Source: Gnetum montanum
Lineage: Eukaryota; Streptophyta; Gnetopsida; Gnetales; Gnetaceae
Length of the DNA: 64,000 nt
Assembly: GCA_015680685.1 (NCBI GenBank)
Contig: MNCI01035665.1
Location: forward strand, 197,890-261,889
Direction: 5' to 3'
Shown: positions 10,950 through 23,225 of the stretch, piece by piece
Layout of the letters: each line of letters opens with the position of its first letter
Position numbering within the stretch: position 1 is the first letter of the stretch
Translations under genes and position numbers: made by a program
Notes under the pieces: generated by a model
The model's database searches: none
Told to the model about the DNA's origin: nothing
Seen by the model: only the letters and a program-made list of their open reading frames with translations

Positions 10950-11224
10950 ATAGCTAAAATAGTAATTAGGTTAATTAATTAAATAAATTTTATGTTTCTA
11001 TTTAGCTTAGCCATAGCCGAGCAATATTAACCTATCATATGCCTCACTTAGACTAAACCATATGGACAAAGACTTACTATTAGCCTAAATGGGAAGATAA
11101 CCATATGGGATGATAATATAACTCTCTAAACAATAGCAGTAGTATTATCCATAGATTATGAGATAGTCTACCATGATGCTTGTAGATCATATAATGAAGC
11201 ATTGGGCATACTCGCCACTCATCA
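10950..11224 (+). repeat. LTR fragment of the RLG-4/RLG-5 type
   Basis: tcatatgcctcacttagactaaaccatatg (11036-11065, cited by position) matches the reverse complement of the same block in the minus-strand LTRs at 35570-35605 and 40408-40435. The end, gggcatactcgccactcatca (11204-11224), matches the LTR terminus. No primer-binding site follows. It is therefore a truncated LTR or the end of a solo LTR on the plus strand. The left limit is uncertain. Confidence 0.55.
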
Positions 11225-11529
11225 ACTCATAATCTTTTTGAAACCTCATTAGATAAATACTACAAAAAGTGATGTTGAAAACCTATGATATAAAAATGGC
11301 TTTATTAGAACTATGGCTTAATAAATGAAATATTCAAGAGTATATTCTTTATCCTAATATTTCATATTAATAAAACAAGTAGTTTTTTAAACTTTAAGAA
11401 AATTTAGAAAATAAAAAATATTTCTATTTAAATAGTATCAAGGAGACCTTAATTTAAAGGTACACTATTTATCTATTGCTATTCCTTATCATTTGCAATG
11501 CATAATTAATGGAATCTTATCATTTGTGA

Positions 11530-11645
11530 GTTGAAATAGGTAGATGGCTCAAAAATGCCAACTGTGCAATACAAATAATATTAAAGATGCAAACCACATT
11601 TTCCTATAATGTGAGCACATTAAACATATTTGGGATATTGTAAAT
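11530..11645 (+). pseudogene. LINE C-terminal zinc-motif remnant (zf-RVT-like)
   Basis: One frame reads CQLCNTNNIKDANHIFL, a stop, then CEHIKHIWDIV. This resembles the C-x2-C...H...C...W motif found after RT in plant LINEs. It lies upstream of the LINE RT below, so it belongs to a different LINE copy or is a chance match. Confidence 0.35.
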
Positions 11646-11849
11646 GTGAATTTGGTTTATTTTCTCTAAATTTTATCAAAAACACTTCATAATTTTGTTA
11701 ATGATACTTTCAAAATTCATAGCATGTATATCTCTATTGTTCACTAGATCCATAGGTTCTATAGACATAATAAAATTTTAGTTTGATTTTTAGTAGGGCT
11801 AATGTTAAAAGCCTTTTATGACTACTATTGTTACTTAATTAATCATGAA

Positions 11850-13483
11850 AAATGTATCAAGGAAGCAAATGAAAGAATTTTGTTAAAAGATAATGGAATT
11901 TTGGATAGGTGAAAAATTTATTTTTAGGAATTATTAAATGAAGAATTTCCAAGAAAAAACATCCAAGAAGAAAAACTGAATTTTGGTTTGATTAATGAAC
12001 TTTCTTTCTCTAAGGTAAAGACAACCTTATCAAAGATGAAAAATAAAAACACTATTAGACTATATAACATTCTTATAGTTTCTTATAAAGCATTAAGAGG
12101 TATAGGAGTTTCTTAGTTGAAACAATTATGTAACAAAATTTTGAAGGCTAAAGAAATACCCAACAATTAGAGAAAAAAATTTATTGTCATCATCTACAAA
12201 AATATAGGAGATGTACAAAATTGTGCAAACTATAGAGAACTTAAGCTAATGAGCCATAATATGAAGCTTTAAGAGAGAGTCATAGAGTAGTGTCTCAAAC
12301 TTGAATAAAAATATTAGAAAATCAATTTTGATTTATACCAAGGAGATCTACTATAAAGGCTATTTTGTTGATACAACAATTTATGGAGAAATTCAAAAGA
12401 AACATAGAGAAGATCTACATATGATCTTGATTAACTTAGAATAAGTATATGATAGAGTGCCTAAAGATATTATTTTGTGGGCCTTATGAAGGAAAGACAT
12501 TCCTAATAAATATATTAACGTGATTTAAGAAATGTATGAAGGAGCTACCACTAAAATTAGAACAACTTATGAAATAACATTTGATTTTCTAGTCACGGTA
12601 GGTCTACATCAAGGGTTTGAACTCATCATATAATTATTTGCTATTATTATGGATAAATTAACAAATAAAATATAAGATGAAATTTATTAGTGTATGCTAT
12701 TTACATATAATATTATATTGGTAGATACATCTCAAGAAAATATTGCTTCTAAAATGGAGAACTTGAGACATGTTCTATAATCAAAAGGCTTAAAAATTAG
12801 CAAAAGTAAGAGAGAATATATGTCATGTAATTTTAATAATAGCATAAATAGCGATGAAATAAACATGATAATTCTAGGTCAAAAAGTCTCTCACTAAAAA
12901 TAGTTTTGCTACCTAGGATTAATCCTCCAATTAGATGGTGAAATTGATAAAGATATAAGAATTAGAGTTGAGGCAGTATGGCCAAAATAGAAATAGGCTA
13001 GTGGTGTTCTATGTAATAAAAGAATACCAATAAAATTAAAGGGGAAATTTTATAGGACAATAATTAGGCTTGCTATATTATATGATGCTGAATGTTGGGT
13101 ACTACAAAATAGACATGAATACCAATTAGTGTGGAAACAATAAGAATGTTGGATATTAAATGTTACTAGAAGAGATAAGCTAGATAACATAGACATTAGA
13201 AGAACAATTGGAGTGACTTCTATTTTAGATAATCTACAAGAATGGTGGCTTAGACAATTTAGAAGATCGGATAATAAGCTTATAAATAAAGGTTACAACA
13301 ACATTGTTCCAAAAAATCCATTGAAAGAAATATCAAAGAAGACATCGGTAAAAACAATCAAAGATGATTTGAAAAAACTACAAATAAATAAAGATCTATT
13401 TATTCATAGAGACAAATAGCATAAAATAATTCATACAGCCAACCCCATTTTGTTGGGAGAAGGCTAGGATGATGATGATGATT
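11850..13483 (+). pseudogene. LINE reverse transcriptase fragment with GAT-repeat tail
   Basis: A broken non-LTR RT of the plant L1-like kind. Recognisable pieces are GDVQNCANYRELKLMSHNMKL (about 12205-12270), remnants of the LYQGDLL and palm region, QKVSH..FCYLGLILQLDGEIDKDI (about 12880-12955), then a clean stretch at 13213-13419 ending RDK, and ANPILLGEG (about 13440-13466). The 3' end is (GAT)n at 13468-13481, typical of LINEs of this group. The 5' end, including the endonuclease, is missing. Stops are abundant. Confidence 0.7.
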
Positions 13484-14009
13484 GTTACCTAGTTAATATG
13501 TCCATCCTCAACTATACAAAAGATATGAGTTTATGATTTATATAGATAAAATTACATGTTTGACTAAGTAGACTAGTTATGCACTTACTATTATTTAGAA
13601 TCACATCATTAAGCCCTTCTTGCATGAATTGCATAGCTAAAGGTTATAGATAATATATTATTTAGCACTACATAATTAAACCCTTTGCAAATTTAAATGG
13701 CCTCATAATCAAAATAATGAAAATATTTCTAATTTTTTTTTAAAAAATATTGCATTACAATATACCTAGAATGCAACCTCAAGGATAACCTCTAGGGGAT
13801 GCTAGTATTGGAGTTAGCAAAATAACTCGTTTACATCCGGAGTTACTTGAACTTGGCATCAACTTGAAATTAGATGATTTACATAAAATAAGGATTTTTC
13901 ATGATTCATAACTAGGGATGAAATTAAATAAGAAATTGTAAAAGTAGCTTTCCAAGACTAATTGATTTGCTAAGGTTTTATTTATGGATTCATTAAAAGT
14001 TGAAATAGT
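13484..14009. other. No recognisable feature
   Basis: AT-rich sequence between two LINE fragments. I see no coding frame of retroelement type, no LTR end and no clear target duplication for either LINE. Confidence 0.4.
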
Positions 14010-14840
14010 GTAGTCTTATCTACTACAATATGACTTGTGATTGGTTATTTTGCCTTGCCAACTCATTTGTAGTAATGGCTATGGATATAATTATTACAAT
14101 CTTATGCCAACATGATTATGCTTCCCTTGTCAATACTATTTTATCCCTAGAGATGATATTATGTATGATTTACAAGTTTTCATGTGATCATCCTTTTTCG
14201 TTCTTAGGTAGAGATATTGTAGAATTTTTAGCAAATGGCTTAGTATTTATTGGTGGAGATTTTAATGTAAAGATAGGTTCACAATGAATAAAAATTATTC
14301 AATGATAACATTATGTTGGAAGTTTAGATATTGTTCATGAAATTTTAGAGTATTTGTTGCAAATTAAAATATCTTCTCAAACAACAAAAAATAGGGAAGA
14401 AAAAGATTTAGCCTAGAAGTAAAAGAAAAATATATGGAAGTAGCACCTAACAAATGGAATCTTAAAAGACAACGTAAAGAGTTTAGAAATATTTTTCTTA
14501 TAGCAACTACAAGTTATGCATGTACAAAAACAATATGCTCATAAGACTTAATTTGATGATGATTGTATGCAAGCTAGATAAAATATTAAAAATGCAAATA
14601 AGAAATATAGATAATGTTTAGTTAACACATATAATGCTTGATTGGAAAAAAAATATGCTCATTTTATAATGGATTATTTACAAGAAACAATGATAATTCT
14701 ATAGATATTATACACTAAGCCCCTTTTCAATTTACTTTTGAGGAAGTCATAGAGGGTATTAAAAACCTAACATCTACCAAAGCTATAGATTTAGATAGTT
14801 TATATGTAGAATTATTAAAATGGGCTAACTACCATGAAAT
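14010..14840 (+). pseudogene. LINE endonuclease and RT N-terminal fragment
   Basis: The open part 14030-14287 ends VFIGGDFNVKIGSQ, matching the GGDFN motif of AP-type endonucleases in LINEs. After a degraded spacer, 14735-14840 reads FTFEEVIEGIKNLTSTKAIDLDSLYVELL, which matches the start of a LINE RT (position cited, motif shortened to EEVIEGIKNL...KAIDLD). It differs in sequence from the RT in 11850-13483, so it is probably a second LINE family. It is truncated at the right. Confidence 0.6.
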
Positions 14841-15620
14841 CCTTTTCTTTTTTGAATCAACAAAATCTCAAAATTAATTCACTAAGAATTAATTTTCATG
14901 TTTAAAATAAATGTTTATTTGTTTTCCTATCATTATGACAATAATTATTTAATTTCCATGACCAAGTATAGCCAATACATACCCATAACCATGAAATTTT
15001 ATCTCTTGATGAAGTGTTATGATGATAATTGTTTATTTTTTGTGATAAGTTTTAGCCAATTGTAGTTGGCCTTTCAACCAAATTACATTTTCATGAAAAA
15101 TAAAGAGAGAATCTTCAAATTGTCTCAATATTGATGAGGAAAAAAAACAAATCATATAAGTTTTTTGCTACAACATTATAACACTGTCTCAAATGGGTAG
15201 TCATGACCCAAAAAGGAAACATATGCAACTCACCCTCAAGTACTTCTGACCCCTACAACCTACAAATGCATTCTTTTTAGGGAAGTTGAATTCATCTTCT
15301 ACTTTTAATTGTAAGATGATGCAAACTTAAGTGAATTTTATTGATAGTACTCTAAAACTTGATTGGAGTACTAGCTTAGAGATGGTAAGCCTCTGCATCT
15401 AGTTTATTATATCAAATGTGATGTAAAAAAAAATTGTTTCTTATTATTTACATAATCATAACTAGGTTAAAACCTTCTACTTAACTAAATATTGAATATG
15501 CTTAAGATTTTACTGCACTTTCTCCCAAGAAATATTCAATTTTCTTAATCACTGCATTTCCTAAAAATACCAACCGTAGCTTTGTGAATTCTTTAGATAA
15601 TTTTCCTTAAATTAAGATAT
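14841..15620. other. No recognisable feature
   Basis: AT-rich non-coding sequence up to the start of the RLG-2 LTR. I find no domain motif or repeat boundary. Confidence 0.4.
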
Positions 15621-16870
15621 TGATGAGACATTAATAAGCTAGCTGCATCAATAAATGCCCATTGATACAACCTCGTCAACACACCCTCATCAATGCATCT
15701 CAAGATGTGTTGGTGCATATGCATCGATGTTGATGTAGTCATTGCTTATATAAATGCTCACACATGTTGCATTTATGGCATCCTTCAGTTTTTACCTTAC
15801 TAAACTCTTGTAGTTTCTTTTCATAGAAGTTAGTAGACTTTTCCCTCTAAGTGCCAATAGGTGGATTGAATTGATTATACAACATTTTTTTAAGTGCAAT
15901 ATGTATCCAAACATAGCTACATGAATGACAATGAAATTAAGATTTCTTTCATCCATTGTAGCACTTACATTAGTGTAACTTTACTTTCCAGCAATTTACT
16001 TTTTCATTATTAAGCATTTAGTATTATAAGTCATAATTAACATGAGTACAACCACTTCAAGCATAATATATTAATGCTTGATAATCCCAATAGTGGATAC
16101 TTAGTACCTAGCAGTAAACACTTGGTAACCCAGTAGTGTTAATATATGTTCAAAATATGTACAAAAAGTGGAAATAGATGCTTCATGTATAGGATAGTTT
16201 AGTTAATTAATTATTTAATTTAAATATTAAGCCTTCCTTTATTTAATAATTTTTCATATACATGAAATAATAAAAATTATAAAGATGAATATGTTACCAA
16301 GAGCATTCTCAAGGAGAGCACCCTCCCTAGGAGCACCCTCTGTTAGAGCCTTCTCACTAAGAGTGCCCTCCCCAAGAGCGTTGGCCAACAAGTTTCATTC
16401 GTCCTTGAACAAGTCCATGTTCACTATCTTTTTCCAGCTCCAATTCTTTTTCTATGCTTCTATGTTCTACCAGAAGGTGCTCTCCTTGAGAATGCTCTAA
16501 CAGAGGGTGCTCCTAGGGAGGGTACTCTCCTTGAGAATGCTCTCAACAAGAATATTATTTAAAGCTAAATATTATACTAAGCCTTCCTTTATTTAAAGCT
16601 AAATTTTAAGCCTTCCTTTATTTAATCATTTTTCATATACATGAAATAATAAAAATTATAAATATGAATATGTTACACCTAAATCACACTTAACCATACT
16701 AACATATTAACACAAGTGTTGATTGAGAAGAAAACAATTAGAAAACTATGTCTTTCACCATATAATAATATAGGATACTTAGGTAAATAAATTCTACTAA
16801 ATTTAACTAGATTGCACATACACACTAGTGATTCATATGGTTGGATGTAGGAAATACCTACTACTCATCA
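15621..16870 (+). repeat. 5' LTR of RLG-2
   Basis: It begins TGATGAGACA, the same nine bases as RLG-3, and ends CTACTCATCA just before the primer site. A TATATAAA box is near 15749. The middle aligns with RLG-4's LTR read in reverse (ctcttgtagttt..., tagcactt..., 'tggtaacccagt'). It is longer than the other LTRs because a roughly 390-bp duplication with an inverted repeat sits at 16220-16680. The start is inferred from sequence likeness, not from a partner LTR. Confidence 0.65.
16300..16543. repeat. 49-bp inverted repeat inside the RLG-2 LTR
   Basis: Arms 16300-16348 and 16495-16543 are reverse complements with one mismatch. The arms are GC-richer than the surroundings. A further partial copy of the left arm in reverse orientation lies at 16475-16498. 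The roughly 75-bp sequence before the left arm (16225-16298, ending atgaatatgttacc) is repeated directly after the right arm (16604-16677). Confidence 0.85.
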
Positions 16871-16871
16871 T

Positions 16872-16890
16872 TGTTGCTATTACCGAGGAC
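16872..16890 (+). other. Primer-binding site of RLG-2 (decayed)
   Basis: tgttgctattaccgaggac is a mutated form of the tRNA-Asp-complementary site tggcgctgttgccggggac of RLG-3, at the same distance from the LTR end. Confidence 0.65.
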
Positions 16891-17027
16891 TTCATTTTAG
16901 CTAAGTGTGCTAAGTAATGTTAGATAGTGAAATAATGCAAATGTATGATGAAAATTAAAAAACATAGAATCTTTCAAAAAATTAAAAATAATATTTTATC
17001 AAGACATACTATATAAAATAAACTAAG

Positions 17028-19380
17028 ATGTCTTCTTCTTGCAAGAATGATTCATCACTACTTGTCGATGACTCTAACTGGTAACATGATAGAACTAAAA
17101 GGAATGCTAGTGAGATACCTAAACAACTAAAGATTGTCTATGCACATATAGACTCCTATTATCTAGAATTCAACTTCATCCTCCATTCGAATGGGTAGCC
17201 ATACGAGAAGGATTTGAAGAGCAACATTGTGTTACCTCTTGATTGTTCTATTCCTTCAATGCTCGTGGTAGCTCTTATGAAACTAAGGCTTGAACCAGTA
17301 GACCTAGATTACCAAGTAATAGAGCACCTCACTAGAGATTATTAGCCAATAGAGGTCCAACTTAGGAAATATTAATCCATGAAGGAACACCATGAAGCCT
17401 CCATGGATAAATAGGTTTCAATCCCACTATTTCTACAATCATAGAAAGAGGGTCCAAAATTTGTATATGGAAAATCCCAACATCAAGGTTCTCCTTCTTT
17501 TGGTGAGGGAGACACAACTCACCAATGATTACAATAAACCTTGGTGGGTAACTAGGATAAGGAGAGAACTAGTTCTAGAACCAATAGAACCTCAAGGCCA
17601 AGGTCCCAGAACTATTCATCAAAAGAACATCCAGGAGACTAAAGGAGAAGGACAAGTTAATAACTCTATCATAGTCCTTCACCTTTATCATCCTCCTCAT
17701 TATCAAGTTCTAGTAGGAGGAACTATGACCAAGACCAAAGAAGAAATAATCAAGACTAAGATGGAGATGACCAAAGGTCCCATCATAGCAATGGATAAAA
17801 AAGGTATAGTCAATAGTAAGAAGAAGGGGAGCATCATCAAGAAAGAAGGCATAGTAGGTCACATAATAAGAGACATGAACATGACCGGGGCCACCATGAA
17901 CATAATGACTATGATAAACTGCTACTTGCTACAAGAACCATGACTAATATTTTTAAAATAGTTCATATTCCTACCAAACATCAATGGGATAGTTGAATCA
18001 AATGGCTTGATATGAACAACATTCCTAAATTTGGAGGGTATAATGGTTCCGCAACATTATTTGCAAGCCTTCCATGATGCATGTGCCATTACAAAATATT
18101 AAATATGAGTGGTAGAAACTTAAATTATTTCCCAAAACACTTATCAAAGAAGTTTAAAGTTGGTACTACTCCTTGGAGTTGGAATATATTTGCAAATGGA
18201 GAACAATGTTAGAGTTGTTTAGTAATAAGTATCAAACATACTTCAGGGTTTTCAACTTGAGAAAATAAGTCCAAGAATGAAAAGAAATCAATCATTAATC
18301 CTTTGATGCAACCTTGAGTAGGTATTACTCTCTTTTGCACTAATGTCTAGGCCATGATTTATCACAAAAGAAATAGCTTGGCCACATGATAAATGGACTC
18401 AGAAATAAAACTAAATAGACTCTTAAGGTTATGCCCAAGGAAGATTGTCAAAGATAAGGGTACATCAAATTCAAAGGTTTATTAATCAAGTGGCCAAAGA
18501 AGAGGGAGAACTCAAAAAAAGAGAAAGTATGAAAGAATACAACAAAAAACCCCTTCATTGGCAAAAGGAAGCTACATTGCTATGATTCTGAGGAGGAAGC
18601 ACCATTGGATGAAGTGGTACAAAGAAAAACCTTATTGATCCAAAATTATGCTATAGAAATATTAGCCATGATAGATAAAATGTGACATTCCTTGGATGAG
18701 AAATTTCAAATAGCTCTAAAGATTATGAAGGAGAAAACAAAGCAGGGGAAGTAAGATAGGGATAGAAAGAGAAGAAAGGATATAGATAAGGACTATTATC
18801 ATTAAAAAGGTAATGCTACAGTAGTTGAGAAGGTTGCAAATTCTAAAATAGATGAAGAATAATGTGACATATGCTAATATGAACATCCTAAAGGATGTTG
18901 TCTTGTATTCTCACACTTATAAGAATATAGGGTGTATGCTTTAAATCCCTAGTTTGCAAAAAGGTAATCATGAAGGAGATACCTTATCCACAAGGCAATT
19001 ATTGGTAGAAATTCCACCAACCATAGTATTATCCAAGTGGAGCACCACCTCAACCTTAGGACTATTATCATCAATGGAAAAACTCACAACCATGGGGGAT
19101 GCCACCACCAAGGTAGAAATACCCTTATTTTCAACCAAACTTGTATGATTTTTATGTCTAATAACCTATATTTTTTCCTAGCTCTACAAGTCACACTTCC
19201 TACTCCCATCACTATTATCCTCCTAATATCATAGAATGCCTACTCCATGAGCTAAACCTCCTTCGACTTATCCTTCTCATTATCCACCATCTTATTCTAC
19301 ACATTTCAATTCCACTCCTTTTCCATCTCCACCATCTATAAAAGGTGAAATTCCATTGCAACCTTAGTAACACAATGCAA
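17028..19380 (+). pseudogene. gag: gag pseudogene of RLG-2
   Basis: An ATG at 17028 opens the family start MSSSC. The N-terminal block VYAHIDSYYLEFNFILH (about 17130-17190) and NIVLPLDCSIPSML (about 17223-17265) match RLG-3. A basic stretch ends LLLAT (about 17815-17935), in a different frame from the longer accidental open stretch that covers it. The capsid remnant (NNIPKFGG, about 18015; MLELFSNKYQTYF, about 18205) and the Cys motif CDIC.YEHPKGCC (about 18860-18900) follow, then a Pro-rich tail. Stops and frameshifts are frequent. Confidence 0.7.
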
Positions 19381-19559
19381 TGATGGTCATGAACTTATAG
19401 TTAGATTACAATTTGAGCGGCTTTGAGCATAAGTTTAAGAAAAGGGCTTTCTTCAAAACCAAAAATCCACATAAACCCTCTTAGACATTTATGGCTTCTC
19501 ATCCTTCACAAACTTTTATAAAATTACTAATGAGCTACCTTCAAATCAAAGGTCCCAAA

Positions 19560-20305
19560 ATGTGCATACTATCATGTTAGCTCATGTAGTTACTAACTAG
19601 ATTAAAGCAGGACATCTTCCTAGGAAAATATTTGATCCTAAAAGTCCTCTAATCTACTTATAGATTGTAGAAAATGATCCATGTAAATCTCTAATAGACT
19701 TAGGTTTTGGAATAAACTTAATTGTTCAAGAAATATATAAAACTTGGAACCTCCCTTCAATAAAAAAGTGTAATATCTGATTAGAGCTCGCTAATTAATC
19801 CATCACTATTTCCCTAGGATTTGTGATGGATATTGAGACCACCATTTGTGGATGGTCCTATCCAATCGATTTCTTAGTAATTCATGTGGACAACTATAAG
19901 GAAGACTACCTTATTATCATGGAAAGGGCTTGGCGCAGCACAATTAATGCCAAGTTAGGAATCAAAGATCTTTCCTTGGAAATCTCCAAGGAAAATGAAT
20001 TTCAAAAAATAGAGAAGAAGAGGATTCCATGCACTGGTTATATTGACATAGGATGCCATTGTGTGAAGAAAATATGGGCCATGAAAACCACCTCCATCAC
20101 AACATGCAAAAAGTGTGTCATGATGACAAATGTTCAAATGTGCCTATACATAGCAATAAAAAAAAAGGAAGGTACCCAGTGGCTGACCATGGATTATAGC
20201 TCTAATTCAACAATATGTATGGAACCAGTTGAACTCCTCACAAATGCTTATATATATATAATAGATGAAATGAAGAAAATTCTGATCCAACTCTTTTCCA
20301 CATAA
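19560..20305 (+). pseudogene. Protease and linker pseudogene of RLG-2
   Basis: The active-site region reads CKSLIDLGFGINL near 19680-19715, so the Asp is present but the usual Ser after it is Leu. A 160-codon open stretch (19823-20305) continues TTICGWSYPIDFLVIHVD, YLIIMERAWRS and LSLEISKENEF, then the Cys motif CKKCVMMTNVQMCLY and WLTMDYSS. This equals the protease C-terminal half plus linker of the other copies. A stop at 20303-20305 ends it before RT. Confidence 0.72.
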
Positions 20306-21380
20306 GCAAATATAGATTAGGGAGAGTTGAAAAGCCCTAAGAAATTTAAACAAGAACCCAATGATTTCAAATCTGTATCAGTAACTCTAAAGTATGTATT
20401 TCTTGATAATGGCAAGTTGGTAATCAATAATGTTAATGTCACTAAAGAACATAAAGGAATGTTACTAAAAGTTATGAATAAATGGCCAAAAAGCTTTGCC
20501 TAGCCATATGATGAATTGACTAGAATAGATCCATGCATATGCCAGGATCAAATCTATCTAGACTTCACCATCAAACCAAAAAGGTAGCCACAGAGAAGGT
20601 TAAATCTCAAGGTAAAATAAATTATGAAAACCAAACTAGAAAACTTATTAAGGTAGGATTCATCTATCCTATGATAAATAGTGAGTTAGCAAGTTCACTC
20701 ATTATTATACTAAAAAAAGAAGAACAATGGATGGTCTATATTAACTTCAAGCTATTAAACATGGTCACATTTAAAGATTACTTTTTGTTGCCATTCGTGG
20801 ACCAACTATTAGATACAATTAAAGGACATAATTACTATAGTTATCTAGATGGCTATAGTGGCTACAATAAAATCCAAATAGTACCAAAAGACTAGGCCAA
20901 GACAACTTTCACAAGTCTGTGGAAAACCTTTGCATATAGAAAGACGTCCTTTGGCCTTTGTTATTCTTCTAGAACTTTCCAACACTTAGTCCTAAGCATA
21001 TTTCAGTTGCATATCGGTAGTGGTATGAAATTCTTTATGATGATTTCTCTACCTATGATACTAATTTTGAACAAGCATTAGACTATCTTGAGTAGATACT
21101 TAAACAATGTATAGAAACATATTTGTAGCTTAACTGGCAGAAGGGCCACTTGATGGTTAGAGATAGCATTATCCTGGAGCACAAAATTTTTAAGAAAAGG
21201 AATAAATGTGGACCTTGAAAAATTTAAGATCATCCAAGGAATAAGCAAACAATCTCAAATTGTTAAGAATGTAAGGTCATTCCTTGGTCATACTAGTTAC
21301 TATAGGTGCTTCATAAAAAATTTCTCTAAAATTGCCAAACTGTTGTTAGAGCTCACTAAGAAAAATGTAGTCTTTGAATG
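20306..21380 (+). pseudogene. Reverse transcriptase pseudogene of RLG-2
   Basis: The open stretch 20533-20895 contains VGFIYPMINSELASSLIII, LLPFVDQLLDTI and YLDGYSGYNKIQIVP. Beyond the stop are TFAYRKTSFGLC (about 20928-20962) and the catalytic box region near 21030-21060. There a one-base deletion breaks the frame, and the flanking bases fit FM(N/-)DFSTYD, as in RLG-1 and RLG-6. SFLGHTSYYRCFIKNFSK (about 21276-21330) ends the domain. Confidence 0.78.
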
Positions 21381-21845
21381 AACAAAGGAATGCAAACAAG
21401 CATTTTAACACTTGAAGAAAAAGCTCATATAAACTCTAAATCTACGTGCTCTAGATTGATCCAAGTCACTTCATATCATGAAAATACATCTAATTATGCC
21501 TTTGGAGTGGTGCTTACATAAATGGATGATAAAAAATATCCATATTATATCCATTGTGAAACCATAAGCATTATGAGTGTTCAACTTAACTACACCACCA
21601 CTAAAATATAACTCATGGTAGTGGTATATGCCTTGGAAAAATTCTTATCCTATGTTCTTGGATATCCAATTTTTGTGCACATGGATCATAGTGCAATCCA
21701 ATTTCTAATGGACAAACCAATGGTAAGTCGTTGTGTTATATGGTGATTGGTGATCTTATAGGAATTTGATCTCACCATGGTGGACAGAAAATGGATTGAG
21801 AATGTAGTTGTAAATTATTTATCCCAAATAAGGTAGGATAGCAAA
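21381..21845 (+). pseudogene. RNase H pseudogene of RLG-2
   Basis: Degraded but recognisable: NYAFGVVL near 21490-21515, TTTKI.LMVVVYALEKF (about 21595-21645), HMDHSAIQFLMDKPM (about 21679-21723), then EFDLTMVD and ENVVVNYLS (about 21765-21825). The Glu of TTEKE is lost (AAA/ATA). The xDH Asp remains. Confidence 0.75.
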
Positions 21846-21999
21846 GAGGATGAAGAATCTTTATCTAATTAATTTTTAGATGAACTTCTCTTTGCTAAGT
21901 TCATTAAAGTTCAAACACCAAGGGTTACCAATTAGTCTAATGAATTTCTCTCATATCTACTAATACAAAGAAATAATATTTTCTTCAGCATGTTAAACA

Positions 22000-23225
22000 T
22001 TACATGGAAATCAAAGAAAACCTCTATAAGGTTTATGTTGATGGCCTGGTATGCTATGTGTACTTGACGCAAATCAATTGAAAATTCTCTAGGATGCTCA
22101 CAAATATCCTTGTGGAGGCCACTATGCAAGAAGAAGGATAGCCACAAAGATCCTTATGGTAGGATACTTTTGGCCAACGATCTTCAAGGATACTCATCAT
22201 TTCTTCCATTCATATGAAAGGTGTCAATGAGATGGAGAAATAACCACTTGAATATAAGGATTTCAACAGTGGATTCAACCACTAAAGCCTTTTGACCTTT
22301 GGTGTATTAATTTCATGGGATCCATCCCTCTCATGTACAATGGAAATTCCTACATTATTGTTGTTATTAAATACTATAGCAAGTGGGTTGAAGCTACAAC
22401 TATATCTGATTGTACATCTACCAAAGTAGCCTGCTTTTTTCAACAATAGGTGGTAAACAAGTTTGGTGTGCCTAGAGCACTAATTTCAGATAAAGAAAGA
22501 TATTTGACATGTTCTACTTTTTTTGAGTTAATGCAATGCTTGGGGGTGCAACATAAACTCATAACACCTTATCACCACCAAGCCAATAGTCAAGTAAATA
22601 TCATGATCAAGGAAATCACAAGAATCCTAATACAAACCATCAGTAGACATATGAAATATTAGAGTACCAAACTCAATGATGCCATTTGGGCATATAGCTC
22701 AATATGGAAACTTCCTATAGGCTACTCTTCCTATGAGTTGGTGTATGAAAAGTTACCAAAACTTCCAATTAAAACTAAATTTTGTATGATTACAATGGTT
22801 TGTGAACTTAACATAGACATTAATCTAGCATAAAATGAATGGCTCATGACACTCAATGCACTAGATGAAAACTAAAGAGTAGCACTAATGATGAATGAAG
22901 TGCACAAGGTACATAATAAACAACATCATGATGCATGGATAAGGAAAGCTACATTCAAACTAGAAGAAAAGGTTTTCTATTAGAATCCCATGCATGTGCC
23001 ACAATGATCAAAGTTCCAGACATTATGGAAAGGACTATACATTATCCATTCAACTTTTTCTTCTGGGGCTATGACAACTTATCACCCAACAAGCCCCAAA
23101 AATTACATGTTAATTAACATCTAATAACTTAAGTTATTCATGAATTCCAAGTAACCATTGACAACACTAACATCCCTAATCAAGAACAAGCACACTCCAT
23201 TTTTTAAATCTTCTCCTTCCAACTT
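22000..23225 (+). pseudogene. Integrase pseudogene of RLG-2
   Basis: The zinc-binding part is seen as ILVDAHKYPCGGHYARR-like sequence (about 22085-22135) and a damaged CxxC. The core shows INFMGSIPLMYNG (about 22308-22345), VNKFGVPRALISDK (22453-22494) and TPYHHQANSQVN (about 22565-22600). At the third catalytic position Asn replaces Glu. The C-terminal tail is traceable to about 23090. It is non-functional. Confidence 0.75.

Noticed and set aside
17392-17943. 183-codon open frame, the longest in the RLG-2 gag region
   Set aside because: The family Gag basic segment (HHQERRHSRSHNKRHEH...LLLAT) is read in another frame over the same bases, so this is a shadow. The open frame 2046-2243 in RLG-1 is the same case.
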